Counted from the stretch's first letter, positions 51,328 through 61,879 are shown. The stretch is DNA of 64,000 bases from Opitutia bacterium (GCA_947470855.1 CANIUQ010000005.1:1-64000), one strand, 5' to 3'. The notes: generated by a model not told the origin, from the letters alone. Made by a program: numbers and translations.

Positions 51328-52704
51328 TCAGGTGAGAGGAGCGGCTGACCAAAGTTCCTTCGGTGTACGCTCGAAGAAATCTTCGAGGTATTTTGTCGTT
51401 GCACCGCCTTGACGGAAGACTGGATCTTTCATGATAGCACGACAAACAGGAATGGTGGTATGGATACCGCGAATAATGTATTCACCGAGGGCACGATGCA
51501 TGCGATCCAGTGCCTTTTGGCGGTTGGCACCAACCGAGATTAACTTAGCGACCATCGAATCGTAGGTCGGAGGAATGGTGTAGCCCGAGTAGCAGTGTGA
51601 GTCGACGCGAACACCGTGTCCACCAGGAGAGTAATAAAGGCCAATCGTGCCTGGGCTTGGAGCAAAATTACGGGCAGGGTCCTCAGCGTTGATTCGGCAC
51701 TCGATGGCGTGGCCTGTAATCTTGATGTCCTTTTGGCTGAGCTCTAACTTTTCTCCGCAAGCGATGAGAATTTGTCGGCGGACTAAGTCCAAATCAGTAA
51801 CTTCTTCGGTTACCCCGTGTTCAACCTGAATACGGGTATTCATTTCCATGAAATAGAATTTACCGTTTTTATCGACGAGAAACTCGATGGTTCCAGCGTT
51901 TTGATAGCCAATCGATTCAGTTAAGCGCACCGCAGTTTTGCCCATTTCTTCCCGCAACTTAGGGGTGAGGAATGGAGAGGGTGACTCTTCGATGAGTTTT
52001 TGGTGACGACGTTGGACGGAGCAATCGCGTTCCCCTAAGTGTAAGACTTTACCATGCTCATCGGCCAACATTTGGAACTCAATATGTCGAGGTTGCTCGA
52101 TATATTTTTCGATATAGACGGCTCCGTTTCCGAAAGCTTTTTCGGCTTCTGCCCGAGCACTTTCAAATTCTTTGGCAAACGCAGCCGCATTGTGGACGAT
52201 GCGCATACCTTTACCGCCACCACCTGCGACAGCCTTGATGATAACTGGGAAGCCAATACGTTGAGCTTCTTTGACTGCTTCGCGTTGGTTATCAACGGGA
52301 CCGTCAGTTCCGGGAACCGTTGGAACTTTAGCTTTGGCCGCCGTTTGGCGAGCAATGGCTTTGTCGCCCATTAAGCGAATGGCTTCAGGGCGAGGTCCGA
52401 TAAATTTAATATTAGCCGAAGCGCACTTTTCTGCGAAGCCGGCGCGTTCGGAGAGAAATCCGTAACCAGGGTGAATGGCATCAACATTGGTGATTTCAGC
52501 GGCAGAGATAATCCGGTCTTCGCGAAGATAAGAGTCTTTACTCGCTGCAGGTCCGATACAAACCGCCTCATCGGCGAGTTGGACGTGCATCGATTGCTCG
52601 TCCGCTTGAGAATAAACCGCCACCGTCTTGATGCCCAACTCACGGCAGGCACGAATAATGCGAAGGGCGATTTCGCCGCGATTGGCGATAAGGATTTTAT
52701 TCAT
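51328..52704 (-). CDS. accC: Acetyl-CoA carboxylase, biotin carboxylase subunit
   Basis: 458 residues, normal length. ATP-grasp fold: [20 protein letters not shown] at the start, [10 protein letters not shown] near 160, [47 protein letters not shown] and the C-terminal DSMVAKLI. It carboxylates biotin on BCCP with bicarbonate and ATP. Follows accB by 15 bases in the same operon. The carbonic anhydrase at 15960 could supply bicarbonate. Confidence 0.97.
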   Translation of the reverse strand: MNKILIANRGEIALRIIRACRELGIKTVAVYSQADEQSMHVQLADEAVCIGPAASKDSYLREDRIISAAEITNVDAIHPGYGFLSERAGFAEKCASANIKFIGPRPEAIRLMGDKAIARQTAAKAKVPTVPGTDGPVDNQREAVKEAQRIGFPVIIKAVAGGGGKGMRIVHNAAAFAKEFESARAEAEKAFGNGAVYIEKYIEQPRHIEFQMLADEHGKVLHLGERDCSVQRRHQKLIEESPSPFLTPKLREEMGKTAVRLTESIGYQNAGTIEFLVDKNGKFYFMEMNTRIQVEHGVTEEVTDLDLVRRQILIACGEKLELSQKDIKITGHAIECRINAEDPARNFAPSPGTIGLYYSPGGHGVRVDSHCYSGYTIPPTYDSMVAKLISVGANRQKALDRMHRALGEYIIRGIHTTIPVCRAIMKDPVFRQGGATTKYLEDFFERTPKELWSAAPLT

Positions 52705-52719
52705 CGGAAAATTCGGGAA

Positions 52720-53208
52720 TCAACCGACCTTCACGCGGAAGAGGGGCTGGCCGAATTCCACGGAGGTTCCATTGGCGACGAGGCATTCAACCACGGTTCC
52801 TGCGACTTCAGCAGGAATTTCATTCATCACCTTCATGGCTTCAATGATGCAAACAACGGTGTCGACCTTAACGGGAGATCCTACAGCCACAAAGGGTGGG
52901 TTCTCAGGAGAAGGGGTTGCGTAGAAGGTGCCAACCATCGGCGAATTGATGGTCTTGATATTGGGGTCTACAACTGGAGCGGCTGGAGTGCTGGGAGTGG
53001 CTGGTACAGCAACGACAGTGGCTGCTACTGCCTGAGGAGCCACGGGGGCTGGGGCAGGGGCTGATGCCACTGTTGCAGGGGCAGAAGCGATACGCCCATG
53101 GGCATCCCGCTTAATCCGCAGCTTAAATTCTTGGTCCTGGATTTCGAACTCGGATAGGTCCGACTTCTTCATTAAATCCACGACTTGTTTAATCTTATTT
53201 AGGTCCAA
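52720..53208 (-). CDS. accB: Acetyl-CoA carboxylase, biotin carboxyl carrier protein
   Basis: 162 residues from TTG 53208. The frame is open to 53268, but GGAGG at 53221-53217, 8 bases before this TTG, and the typical [12 protein letters not shown] opening decide the start. A Pro/Ala-rich linker (about 55-85) leads to the biotinyl domain with EAMKVMNEI carrying the biotin lysine. It carries CO2 between the biotin carboxylase and carboxyltransferase. Located 63 bases after the AsmA-like gene. Confidence 0.93.
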   Translation of the reverse strand: MDLNKIKQVVDLMKKSDLSEFEIQDQEFKLRIKRDAHGRIASAPATVASAPAPAPVAPQAVAATVVAVPATPSTPAAPVVDPNIKTINSPMVGTFYATPSPENPPFVAVGSPVKVDTVVCIIEAMKVMNEIPAEVAGTVVECLVANGTSVEFGQPLFRVKVG

Positions 53209-53271
53209 GGTTGTATCCTCCAAGAGGGGGTTTCCTTTTAGATACAATGGCTTGGGGCCATAAATCAACCA

Positions 53272-56013
53272 TCATTCCGATAATTCACTGGGAATTTTAC
53301 CTAAATTGTTGCCTAATCGAGACTTAAATAAGAATGATAATAATGGTATTGAGCGGGTTTTGGGGGCGGAAATGGGTCCGTAGATGTTGACTCTGGTCTG
53401 ATCGGCGAGAAATCGGTTCACATTTAGGACCTCAAGCGGGTTAAATTCGCTTTTTTTGGGTATAGAGAACACCCCTTCAAAGTCTAAATTCGAGTTCACA
53501 AGGTCGACTTCCCCGGCCATTTCCAAGAAAGACTGCGGGCCCGAAATTAAGATGTTGGGGAAGTAAGCCTTGCCCTCGAGGCAACCAAAATCCCCTGTCG
53601 CTTGGACAAGATTGTAGGTGGTGGCATTAATGCCAACCACTTCAAGGACCGCCGAAAGTCCACCCAGTATACGAACTTTTTCCAGTTCAGGGTTTCGTAG
53701 TGAAAAGTTACCTAAGCCTCGGATGTACTCAGGTTTCGCGAGGTTGATTTTTCCCTCAAAATTAAAATTAAGAAAAGTTAACTCTTTAGGAGCTTTTTTA
53801 ACTGTTAAAGTTTTGGGGTTTTCAGAAGAGGCGGCGAAACTCTCAAAGAGAGGAATCAGCATTTGAGAATCGCAGTTGGAAAGATTAATGGAGAAGGCCG
53901 GATCCTGATTTTCTTCGTCGCGCAGTTTGAAACGAGCAGTTCCGTTTGCCAAACCCATCGTCGATTCGACGGTTAAAATTTTATTTTTCTGAGTTAGGTT
54001 TAATTTTAGATTTTCGCTTTCGACGCCCCAAGCCTGGAAGGGAGAGGGGCAAAGCAGCGAAGCATCGATAGCGAGATCTTCCCCTTTTTGCACTCCGCCA
54101 ATATTTAGTTTGGCTTGGGGGGGTAGTTTTAGGCCACGTAAAAATTCCCCCGTTTTTTTATCAGCGCAATGGGCCGCAATCCATGGTTGAAGATTGCCCG
54201 ATAATTGAATGAAGGGCCCATTTTCTCCCACGGGCTTTCGCCAATCCCAAATTGCGGAGCCGTCCATCCACCCATCCACTTCAGGGTTCGCCCCTGCTAA
54301 CTTGTGTATGCCGATGTAAGTTGTATCGGGATTGGCATCGACACTGATTTCAACGGAGTGAAAGGGGGTTTGTAAAAACTGAAATTGATCTAAGCGCACG
54401 CGACCTTGCGTGATGGCATCTTCAACACCCCAGTGACCTGAAACGTCAATTGTCGCATAGGGGTTGCTGGTTAAGGCGAAGTAATGCCATAGTGAAACCC
54501 ACCAATCACCGAGAACTTGGTCGAGGCAACTAGGGTGAAGTTCGCCGAACAATCTTAGACTATAGGCACCGTTTTTTTCCAAGGAAAGATCGGCTTCGCC
54601 GCGGACGGAGGCTAACTGTAAATCACGAAGTAAAAGGGCATAGGGTGTGCGATGCGGGTCGTAATCGAAATGGGCCGTTAGGGGCATATCGCGTTGTGGA
54701 GCAATTGCCTGAGTGCTTAAGCCCATGGCTTTTAAACCAGAGAAAGCAATGTCGCCATCGACGCACCCCAGCTTTTCTCCCTGCTGAATATTGACATCGG
54801 CTAAACCGATAACCCCGTTTAACTCGATGCCTGCTTCTTGTAGGCTATTTTTTATTTCGGGAAAACGTAGTAGGTCTTCTACGTCAATCTGTGCCCGTGT
54901 GATTTCAAAAAGGAATTGATCGACAATATCATCCTCCTCTGCCGGTTGCCAGAGGATCTGCCCACTTGCAAATGAACGATGGGAGAATAAATCGATGTCG
55001 ACTTGGGTGTAGGTTTTTGAGCCTTTGGGATGAATCTCAATCGTGGCCTGAACTTCTTTAATTTGATTGTAGGAAAAATCAGCAACGATGATTTCCCCTT
55101 GAGTTTCTGGCCACGCATTCGTGCCTTGTAACTTAAATTCTAAATAGCGAGCTGCGTATTTTTGATAAACGAGATTAGCGGCTTCGCCTTTCAACTGCCA
55201 AGTGTGCAACTGGCCTGCTGGATCGAGTTGGGCATGCAGTTGAAAGTTAAGTTCCCGAGCTTGTATCAGAGTGGGTAGACTGGGTTGTGGTTGATTACCT
55301 AATACCAATCGACAGCTGAGTTGAGAGCTTCCTTGATTTTCGCTCAAGGCTTGCAGATGCAAAGACGCACCTCCTGCCCGATCGGCAATAAGCGTGGTTT
55401 GCTCCAGACTTTTCAGCACTTGTGTTACTTGAGTGGCGAGAGAGGTAGGTGATGTTTGTGGTCTCGATGATGGCGTGAGAACACCGATAGGCATTTTGCC
55501 CTCCGCAGAAACGACGAGATCGCCCGCACGGAGGAAAAGTCCCGAACTGGTGAGCCAAGCACCTTCTTTTCTTATTTCACCTCTTATGTCTTCGATGATT
55601 AAACGGCGTTGGCCGGTTTGGGAGGCAGCGGCAGGACACCAGACTTTTCCACCTCGTAAGTAAAATCGGTTAGGGAGAATTTTCCCTCTTCCGAGGTGCC
55701 AGAAGTTGAGATTCACCTCAGCCCTTTCGACGGTGAGAATCTCACCAGTTATAGGCTCAATCTCGAGCGTTAAATCATCAGCAGCTAGGCTTAAATCAGG
55801 CAGAATCCAAAAGTTGCGAGCCTGTAGAACAATCCCTTCCTTTTGTAATTTTTGACTGAGTAAAGAGACGACGCTCTCAGGGATTCGCCAACCTCCATCT
55901 CGGGCACTTACCCAGAGTAAAAAAATTTGTACAAACAGAAGTACCCCTAGACCGACTAATCCAAGTCGACGAAACCATAGATAAAGAGGTGAATGCTCAG
56001 AGGAAGAGCTCAT
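53272..56013 (-). CDS. Large AsmA-like envelope protein
   Basis: 913 residues. One N-terminal membrane helix (about 15-35), then a long beta-rich periplasmic region with repeated strands (ADDLTLEIEPITGEILTVERAEVNLNFW; EVDLVNSNLDFEGVFSI) like AsmA/TamB/YhdP proteins. The C-terminal RVNIYGPISAPKTRSIPL tail fits the AsmA_2-type end. These proteins bridge inner and outer membranes and move lipids. The start overlaps the DUF4340 stop by 4 bases. The exact subfamily cannot be told by eye. Confidence 0.7.
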   Translation of the reverse strand: MSSSSEHSPLYLWFRRLGLVGLGVLLFVQIFLLWVSARDGGWRIPESVVSLLSQKLQKEGIVLQARNFWILPDLSLAADDLTLEIEPITGEILTVERAEVNLNFWHLGRGKILPNRFYLRGGKVWCPAAASQTGQRRLIIEDIRGEIRKEGAWLTSSGLFLRAGDLVVSAEGKMPIGVLTPSSRPQTSPTSLATQVTQVLKSLEQTTLIADRAGGASLHLQALSENQGSSQLSCRLVLGNQPQPSLPTLIQARELNFQLHAQLDPAGQLHTWQLKGEAANLVYQKYAARYLEFKLQGTNAWPETQGEIIVADFSYNQIKEVQATIEIHPKGSKTYTQVDIDLFSHRSFASGQILWQPAEEDDIVDQFLFEITRAQIDVEDLLRFPEIKNSLQEAGIELNGVIGLADVNIQQGEKLGCVDGDIAFSGLKAMGLSTQAIAPQRDMPLTAHFDYDPHRTPYALLLRDLQLASVRGEADLSLEKNGAYSLRLFGELHPSCLDQVLGDWWVSLWHYFALTSNPYATIDVSGHWGVEDAITQGRVRLDQFQFLQTPFHSVEISVDANPDTTYIGIHKLAGANPEVDGWMDGSAIWDWRKPVGENGPFIQLSGNLQPWIAAHCADKKTGEFLRGLKLPPQAKLNIGGVQKGEDLAIDASLLCPSPFQAWGVESENLKLNLTQKNKILTVESTMGLANGTARFKLRDEENQDPAFSINLSNCDSQMLIPLFESFAASSENPKTLTVKKAPKELTFLNFNFEGKINLAKPEYIRGLGNFSLRNPELEKVRILGGLSAVLEVVGINATTYNLVQATGDFGCLEGKAYFPNILISGPQSFLEMAGEVDLVNSNLDFEGVFSIPKKSEFNPLEVLNVNRFLADQTRVNIYGPISAPKTRSIPLLSFLFKSRLGNNLGKIPSELSE

Positions 56014-57851
56014 CGACTGGGCGTATCTAAAAGAGGTAGGAGGATTTCAGCTAAAGATGGATCGAGTAAGAAGTTATCGCTATCAGATTCGTCCTTTAAG
56101 AGCAGGGCTGAGCCACTTAAGGGAGCTGAGCAAAAATAAGTGCGAAAAGATTCGGCTGCTCCAGTTGCCCCTGCGGCGGCTTGGTCAGTGATACGCAATT
56201 CATAGATCCATTCTCCAGCTCCGATTTCTCGTGTGGGGAATTCGATGGCTTTTACCTGAGCAAAGGCGCTGGCTAAACGTCGACTGAGATTTGTATCGAG
56301 CAGTCCAGTACCCATCCAATTTCCCTCGGGGCTGAGCCGCGCTTCTCCTAGAACTTTATTATCTTGTCGGCGAATTAATCTAAGTCCGCTGACTTTGGCA
56401 CCAGCCGTGAGTTCAGTGACGATACGACTACGCCAGTATTGTGGAGCAACATTTAAATGGTCATTCTTGAGTAATGAGATTTCACAGACGGCGGCAAAAG
56501 CTGAACCTTTTTGATGAACAATGAGAGAGCTTGTTGGGTGATTTTCAGGTGCAGGATAGAAAAAGATAACCACTCGCTCACCGCCAAATTCAACCTCAAC
56601 TTTCTGTGAAGGTTTTGCGGTAATGGTGTTGGCAGGGATGAGCCAAGGGCCGGCTTGATCCCCCAACTTTCCTGGTTGTCGTAAGGCTCGCAGTTGGCTG
56701 AGCGCAGTTAAGAAATCGGTGGCCTTGGTAGCGTTGGCTTCGCGTCGTTGGGTGGCGGTTGAGCCTGGAGCGACAGGGATTTCCCAGCGGGCTTCTCCCG
56801 AGGATGATTCTAATCGGTGTAAAGTAATGGAACGTCCGCCTGAGGTAATAGTAAACCCGGTCGCCAATTCATAATCGAAATCGGTTGGACGAGTTGAGTT
56901 CAAAGTTTCGCGCGGGTTAAACCATTCCGTCAGGTTTTGGGTATCGAGTAAAAATACCGACTCATTTTCTTCTAATTTTGCCCAGCGCTGAGAGGTGCTA
57001 CCTAATTTAGTTTTTCCTAATAAAAGTACTTGGCGACGGGAATTTCCTTCCACCCCAATGCGCCACTCGGGAGTAGCCAATCCCGTTTCTTCCTGTGGGC
57101 TTTCGACAAAGGTAATGGCTTTCGAATTGAGTAAATTGGTGATCGATTTGTTCGCTCTTTCGCCATCCGCTAAGTGGTCGAAGGGTGCTTCAAAACGCCA
57201 CTCGGGCCCCTGATTGCGATGACCGACGCGGTTTCTTTCTTCTAACGTCAAAGTCGTTAATACGTCGCTTTCGGAAGTTTTTTGACGAACGGAGATCGTT
57301 CGTGCTTCGAATTCATTAATTTCAAAAACCTTATCGATTCGATAGGTTTCAGGTTTGGCGTCCAATGCCGCAGCTAGTGCATCTCCCAAGGGGATAATTT
57401 TTTCACCATTGGGAATGAGCAAAAAAGTCTGACGCGTGTCTTTGTTTTCGCCAATTTTAACTTCAACGACGTTTCCCGTTTCTGCGGTCGTTTTTAAAAT
57501 CCAACGCGGCTTTTCTAGGCCATAAACGGAGAGATTGCCTGAACCAACTTTTGCTTCGGTCGTAGAAAATCCTTTTTCTGCATCCACATACCTTACTTCA
57601 TCTAAAAGACGTTGCACGGCCCAGAGGTTGGCCGGCCAGGTGTAAGGGGTCGTCACGTACCAATAGCCATTCTTTTTTTCAAGGTTCAGCTTTTTTTCCT
57701 GATCTACGAGTTCAATTTTAGCAATTGTACTGGAGAATAAAAAGTTTTGTGTAATCGGCGCTGGCGCATGTTGACGAGTCGATTTCCAGACTAAACCAAA
57801 GGCTAGTAGATTGGCGACGATGAGAATGAGAGTTGAGCGGGCAATCCGCAT
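56010..57851 (-). CDS. DUF4340 protein of the Gld-like ABC system
   Basis: 613 residues from ATG 57851; a start at 57890 would overlap the GldG-like gene. One N-terminal membrane helix (about 4-20), then a soluble region with repeated halves: FLFSSTIAKIELVDQEKKLNLEKKNGYWYVT (N-terminal) and similar strands further on (TTLTLEERNR, GFTITSGGRSITLHRLES). This is DUF4340, found next to GldG-like proteins in bacteria including Verrucomicrobia. It probably sits in the periplasm with GldG. Start is 7 bases after the GldG-like stop. Confidence 0.85.
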   Translation of the reverse strand: MRIARSTLILIVANLLAFGLVWKSTRQHAPAPITQNFLFSSTIAKIELVDQEKKLNLEKKNGYWYVTTPYTWPANLWAVQRLLDEVRYVDAEKGFSTTEAKVGSGNLSVYGLEKPRWILKTTAETGNVVEVKIGENKDTRQTFLLIPNGEKIIPLGDALAAALDAKPETYRIDKVFEINEFEARTISVRQKTSESDVLTTLTLEERNRVGHRNQGPEWRFEAPFDHLADGERANKSITNLLNSKAITFVESPQEETGLATPEWRIGVEGNSRRQVLLLGKTKLGSTSQRWAKLEENESVFLLDTQNLTEWFNPRETLNSTRPTDFDYELATGFTITSGGRSITLHRLESSSGEARWEIPVAPGSTATQRREANATKATDFLTALSQLRALRQPGKLGDQAGPWLIPANTITAKPSQKVEVEFGGERVVIFFYPAPENHPTSSLIVHQKGSAFAAVCEISLLKNDHLNVAPQYWRSRIVTELTAGAKVSGLRLIRRQDNKVLGEARLSPEGNWMGTGLLDTNLSRRLASAFAQVKAIEFPTREIGAGEWIYELRITDQAAAGATGAAESFRTYFCSAPLSGSALLLKDESDSDNFLLDPSLAEILLPLLDTPSR

Positions 57852-57858
57852 AAGGGCC

Positions 57859-59379
57859 TTAACTTCTGCGACGCCAGAAGGAAATCGCAAGCCCGACTAC
57901 ACAGACAATGAGGGGAATGATGCTGAATCGCAGGGCTAAGGCCCAAAAATCGGAAGCCGTGGCATTGACTTGATAGGCCGTGGAGGCTCGGGAGGGGAGG
58001 GATACCGCTCGATCACGGTCCGACAGCCAAGCGGCACATTGTAAAAGGAAGGCTTGATTACCCCCACGATTCAGTCGTGCATTGGCTGCGATTTCGGAGG
58101 TGCCAATAACGGCAAGTCTACCTCCAGTGCTGCTCGCTCCTTTACTAATGCCTGTCGCACGTTCGGCAGCGGAAGCGATGCAAATGGGTCCAGCTTGGTC
58201 TCGGTCGGGGTCAAAGCGAAAAGGCTTACGGCGTGTTTCTGTTTCACCCCAAGAGTTGTCAGAAGCGAAGATGAGAGGAGTGACGGATAAAGTGCTGTCG
58301 GGTGGACTACCTTCATCAAAACGAGCAGGCCGCAGACGAGTGGCGATGAGTGGAAGGTCTTGTTCCTTTAAAACGCGGGTAAGGGAGTGGGGTTTGTCGG
58401 TCAGTCGTCGCAAAGCAATATCGCCATCGGTTGTCCGAGAGGCAGGGTCGGGTTCCTGCAACTCAGCATCAGGGGAGAAGATAGCCCATTCGGCTAATAC
58501 AGGTTCCAGTCCATGTGGTTTTCCTGGATCCAAAAGAATCAAGACACGTCCATTCTTTTCATATAAGTAACTGCGCAATCTTTCTGTCTCTGCTGGAGAA
58601 AAAGCGGTTTGTGGACCAGCGACTAAAATCATTGAGGCATCTCGCGGTATTTCGGTAATCGTCAGTAGGTCGAGAGGCCGAACGATAAAATTACGATTTC
58701 GCAACTGACGGGAAAGAGAAGACATTCCTCGCCAAGGATTAGACTCTTCAATACCCAGTTCGCCGTGTCCGCGAGTGACATAGCAAATCGCTGGTTTGTC
58801 TTCCGTAACCTCTAGTAATCCTGATGTAATGGCTTCTTCACCGCGAAAAACGAGACGTTTGTCGGCTGACATCTCAAAGAATTCATTTCCATTAATGTAC
58901 TTAGCTCGATTGCCACAGGTAAGAATTAAAACCGTATTTCGACCAGGTGGACCGTGTTGTGCAGCGACTTCCGCTAATCGCTCTTGATTTAATCCCGCAC
59001 TAATTTGGGAAACACTGAACCATTCGGCGTCCTCACGACCAGCCTCGAGTTTGTAAGATTCGAGCAGTTTGCTGATTTGCAGGCGTAGTGGTGCGTCGCC
59101 TTCATTGAAATTATCGAGGAGAATGAATGCCTGTACCCAATTTTTATTTTTCTTATTTCCCGTCGGGCTTTTTCTTCCTGCCAGACGAATGGTTTCGACG
59201 GATTCAGTAGCCAAAGAATGTCGTCGATCAGCGGTCAGGTCTTTTCGAAAACGAAATTCAACTTGAGAGGCGAGGTAGTTAATTGCGACGGCTAAACCAA
59301 TCGCTAAAACGACTTGGGCTAAACGATTAAAGCGCCGAATGGGGCGAACGTGACTAAAATCATCCCGAAAGTCCGACAT
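57859..59379 (-). CDS. GldG-like ABC-system auxiliary protein
   Basis: 506 residues. A membrane helix near the start (about 21-40), a periplasmic ABC_transp_aux-type domain (FILLDNFNEGDAPLRLQISKLL; GEEAITSGLLEVTEDKPAICYVTRGHGELG; MILVAGPQTAFSPAETERLRSYL), and a C-terminal membrane helix (about 479-500). GldG is part of the Gld ABC system in Bacteroidetes; related sets in Verrucomicrobia have no known function. Follows the permease by 1 base. Confidence 0.85.
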   Translation of the reverse strand: MSDFRDDFSHVRPIRRFNRLAQVVLAIGLAVAINYLASQVEFRFRKDLTADRRHSLATESVETIRLAGRKSPTGNKKNKNWVQAFILLDNFNEGDAPLRLQISKLLESYKLEAGREDAEWFSVSQISAGLNQERLAEVAAQHGPPGRNTVLILTCGNRAKYINGNEFFEMSADKRLVFRGEEAITSGLLEVTEDKPAICYVTRGHGELGIEESNPWRGMSSLSRQLRNRNFIVRPLDLLTITEIPRDASMILVAGPQTAFSPAETERLRSYLYEKNGRVLILLDPGKPHGLEPVLAEWAIFSPDAELQEPDPASRTTDGDIALRRLTDKPHSLTRVLKEQDLPLIATRLRPARFDEGSPPDSTLSVTPLIFASDNSWGETETRRKPFRFDPDRDQAGPICIASAAERATGISKGASSTGGRLAVIGTSEIAANARLNRGGNQAFLLQCAAWLSDRDRAVSLPSRASTAYQVNATASDFWALALRFSIIPLIVCVVGLAISFWRRRS

Positions 59380-59380
59380 A

Positions 59381-60142
59381 TTATTCTTTGCCCTCCACAG
59401 CGATTACGGAAAGTCCTAAACACAGAAAAGTTCCCGTGAGATAGAGAATGAGTGGTCGTGAATCAAGAATGCCTGAAGCAAAGTCTTCTAGGTGACCAAA
59501 GGTGCGCAAGTGGGCGGCGGGTTCGCGCAACCAGCCTAGCCATGTCCAACTCTCAATGGGCAACGATTCAATCGCACCACCCGCGGCGGTAAGTCCTAAT
59601 AAAGTGATAAAAGTTAAGAGAGCAGCGAGGGTAGCACTTCGTGTTAAACAACTGCAGAGAATCCCAATCGCTACGTGTAAAAGTCCGCTGACTACAATGA
59701 AACAGAGTCCTCCCCAGAGTGTGGCTGGATCGCCCAATCGAGTATCGCTGGGCGTGCCTAAACGAGCTGCGGTTAGTAAAGGAAAGGGTAAAAAGGCTAA
59801 CCAAAAAACCACCCAAGTAATCCATGCGGAGAGAAATTTCGCCCAAACAATAGCGGCTGTACTGGCCGTGGTGGTGAGAAGGGCCGAGAGTGTACCTTGT
59901 CTCCTTTCTTCGGCAAAACTTCGCATGGTGAGTAAAGGAAGTACGCAAAGAAGAGGGAGCCAGAATAGTCGGAAAGTGGCCTCGACGGGAGTCCAAGGCT
60001 GAGGTGCACGACTGCATTCAAGAATAGCGAACCAGTGGATTGTGCCCACGAGGATTAAAAACAAGGCTGCTGCTGCCCAGTTGCTCCAAGTGAGAAAAGC
60101 GGTTCTTAATTCATGCCAGAGTAATGTACGGAAGTGATGCAT
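59381..60142 (-). CDS. ABC transporter permease (GldF-like)
   Basis: 253 residues. Six membrane helices with MRSFAEERRQGTLSALLTT after helix 2, the typical ABC-2 permease EERRxGT motif. It forms the membrane part of the Gld-like ABC system with the ATPase at 60142. The ATPase stop and the permease start share one base (TAATG). Transport substrate unknown. Confidence 0.87.
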   Translation of the reverse strand: MHHFRTLLWHELRTAFLTWSNWAAAALFLILVGTIHWFAILECSRAPQPWTPVEATFRLFWLPLLCVLPLLTMRSFAEERRQGTLSALLTTTASTAAIVWAKFLSAWITWVVFWLAFLPFPLLTAARLGTPSDTRLGDPATLWGGLCFIVVSGLLHVAIGILCSCLTRSATLAALLTFITLLGLTAAGGAIESLPIESWTWLGWLREPAAHLRTFGHLEDFASGILDSRPLILYLTGTFLCLGLSVIAVEGKE

Positions 60143-61131
60143 TAGGGTCGGCTCCTTTCACTGGGTGAGCGACGGGTGGCTGCGATAAAGATATCCTCTA
60201 GACCACAATGTTGTTCAGCAATTTCTCGAAGAGGAATGCCAGCTTGAATGAGTGAACCAGCCAAGGTTTCGCGGGCGGGCGATTGCGAGGGCATCGTGAC
60301 TTGGTAGCGATTCCATCCTCCATCCACCTCGCCGATTTTTTCAATGGTGGATGATTCTTCGATTTTCAAACAAAGAGCACTTAATTCGCTCAAGGAAGCT
60401 CGGGAGAGAATGTGAAAGACAGAGTCGGGTAGGAGTTCTCGACGCAGGTCTTCTGTTTTTCCCTGAGCCACGAGCCGTCCACGGTTGATAATGACGACCT
60501 TGTCGCAGACTTGCTCGACTTCGTGCAAGATGTGGCTCGAAATTAAAACCGCCATTTCCCCACGCAGAGAACGAATCAAATCACGAATGCCTAAAATTTG
60601 ATGGGGGTCGAGGCCGATCGTTGGTTCGTCTAGGATAACCACTTTGGGTTTGGCTAGCAGGGCATCGGCAATACCGACTCGCTGACGAAATCCTTTCGAG
60701 AGTTGTCCAATTAAACGACCAGAGGCACGACGAACTAAGTCACAATCTTCCATTACTTTACGAACTCGATCGGCAACCTCTTTAGGGTCCACGTCCTTCA
60801 ATCGTGCACGCAGAGAGAGATATTCTTCGACCTTCAAATCCTCGGGAAGGGGATTATTTTCGGGCATATAGGCCATGTGCCGTTTAGACTCGGTTGGATT
60901 TAAGGCGACGGATTCCCCCCAAATATAAGCCCTGCCAGAAGTGCCAGCCATCGTTCCAGAAAGGATACGCATGGTGGTTGATTTGCCTGCTCCATTAGGG
61001 CCTAAAAAACCAACAATCTCTCCTGGTGCGACGGAGAAAGTGAGATCCTCAATCGCCACGAGATTTCCGTAACGTTTCGTTAAGGATTCCGCCGCCACGG
61101 CGGCTTTTGGCTGTGGCGAAGATTCAGCCAT
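60142..61131 (-). CDS. ABC transporter ATP-binding protein (GldA-like)
   Basis: 329 residues. Walker A GPNGAGKST (about 41-49), signature LSKGFRQRVGIADALL, Walker B KVVILDEPTIGLDP and H-loop SSHIL. The C-terminal extension of about 90 residues is like that of GldA and other ABC-2 ATPases. It energises the Gld-like system with the permease, GldG-like and DUF4340 proteins downstream. It starts 7 bases after the YfgM-like gene. Confidence 0.9.
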   Translation of the reverse strand: MAESSPQPKAAVAAESLTKRYGNLVAIEDLTFSVAPGEIVGFLGPNGAGKSTTMRILSGTMAGTSGRAYIWGESVALNPTESKRHMAYMPENNPLPEDLKVEEYLSLRARLKDVDPKEVADRVRKVMEDCDLVRRASGRLIGQLSKGFRQRVGIADALLAKPKVVILDEPTIGLDPHQILGIRDLIRSLRGEMAVLISSHILHEVEQVCDKVVIINRGRLVAQGKTEDLRRELLPDSVFHILSRASLSELSALCLKIEESSTIEKIGEVDGGWNRYQVTMPSQSPARETLAGSLIQAGIPLREIAEQHCGLEDIFIAATRRSPSERSRP

Positions 61132-61138
61132 CTTGGAT

Positions 61139-61879
61139 TTATCGCACGGCAGGCTTATCTGCCGGAGGTGTGGGAACGGGGTTTAAAAGAGAAGGCTCGG
61201 TACGGACCAACCAATTTTTTTCATCCGTCCAAACGTGGTTAGGTAGCAAACGCTTGTCCATTAGGTTAATCCATTTTGAAGCATTGGCAGAGTCTCCTCG
61301 CTGTAAGGCGGTATTGGCCAAAATAATCATCGCATATCCACGAAGTGTGTCGGGTGCAGTTTTATCATCGGCGATGGTAGCCAATGAGGTTTCGGCCTCT
61401 TTCTCTCCTAAGTCGAGACGTGTTAATGCCGCATAGAGTCGTGCTCGAGTCGCTAAGGCTTTTAGCAAAGGAGAGTCGCCAGCTGCCTGCGCTAAAGGAA
61501 TGACTTCGTCATAGGTCTTGGCCGCCTCAACCAGCTTCGCCTTTTGGCGGAGTTCATCAGCCACTTCGAGCAACGCCACAACTGACAAAGGTTCGCTAGG
61601 GTGGATAGCGCTAAAGAGGCGTTTAGCGGCAGTGTCCTTACAAGCATTGTAAGCATCGCCGACTTCTTGGCGTTTGGATTGTTGCCAGAAATAAAAAGCT
61701 AAGAAAGCGAGAATACCTATAATCACGGAGGTGGTGCCACGAACGATCAGAGTCTTGTTGCGTTCCCAAAATAGCCAGAGGCGGTCTTCCGCATCCGCTT
61801 GAGCAAAATCCTCGTCCACTACCACCAAATTTCGGTCATCGTCTTTCATTGCACGCTTTTTGGTACTATCTTCAGCCAT
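61139..61879 (-). CDS. YfgM-like tetratricopeptide membrane protein
   Basis: 246 residues. A charged N-terminus (DDDRNLVVVDEDFAQADAEDRLWLFWERNK), one membrane helix at about 50-68, then a TPR-type helical region (LLEVADELRQKAKLVEAAKTYDEVIPLAQAAGDSPLLKAL). YfgM-like proteins interact with the SecYEG translocon. Probable first gene of the long minus-strand operon reaching to prmB. Upstream AAGGG lies close to the ATG. Confidence 0.75.
   Translation of the reverse strand: MAEDSTKKRAMKDDDRNLVVVDEDFAQADAEDRLWLFWERNKTLIVRGTTSVIIGILAFLAFYFWQQSKRQEVGDAYNACKDTAAKRLFSAIHPSEPLSVVALLEVADELRQKAKLVEAAKTYDEVIPLAQAAGDSPLLKALATRARLYAALTRLDLGEKEAETSLATIADDKTAPDTLRGYAMIILANTALQRGDSANASKWINLMDKRLLPNHVWTDEKNWLVRTEPSLLNPVPTPPADKPAVR

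Noticed and set aside
52471-53064. Plus-strand frame of 197 codons across accC and accB
   Set aside because: Antisense to two clear housekeeping genes, with a Gly/Trp-rich tail that mirrors the accB linker.
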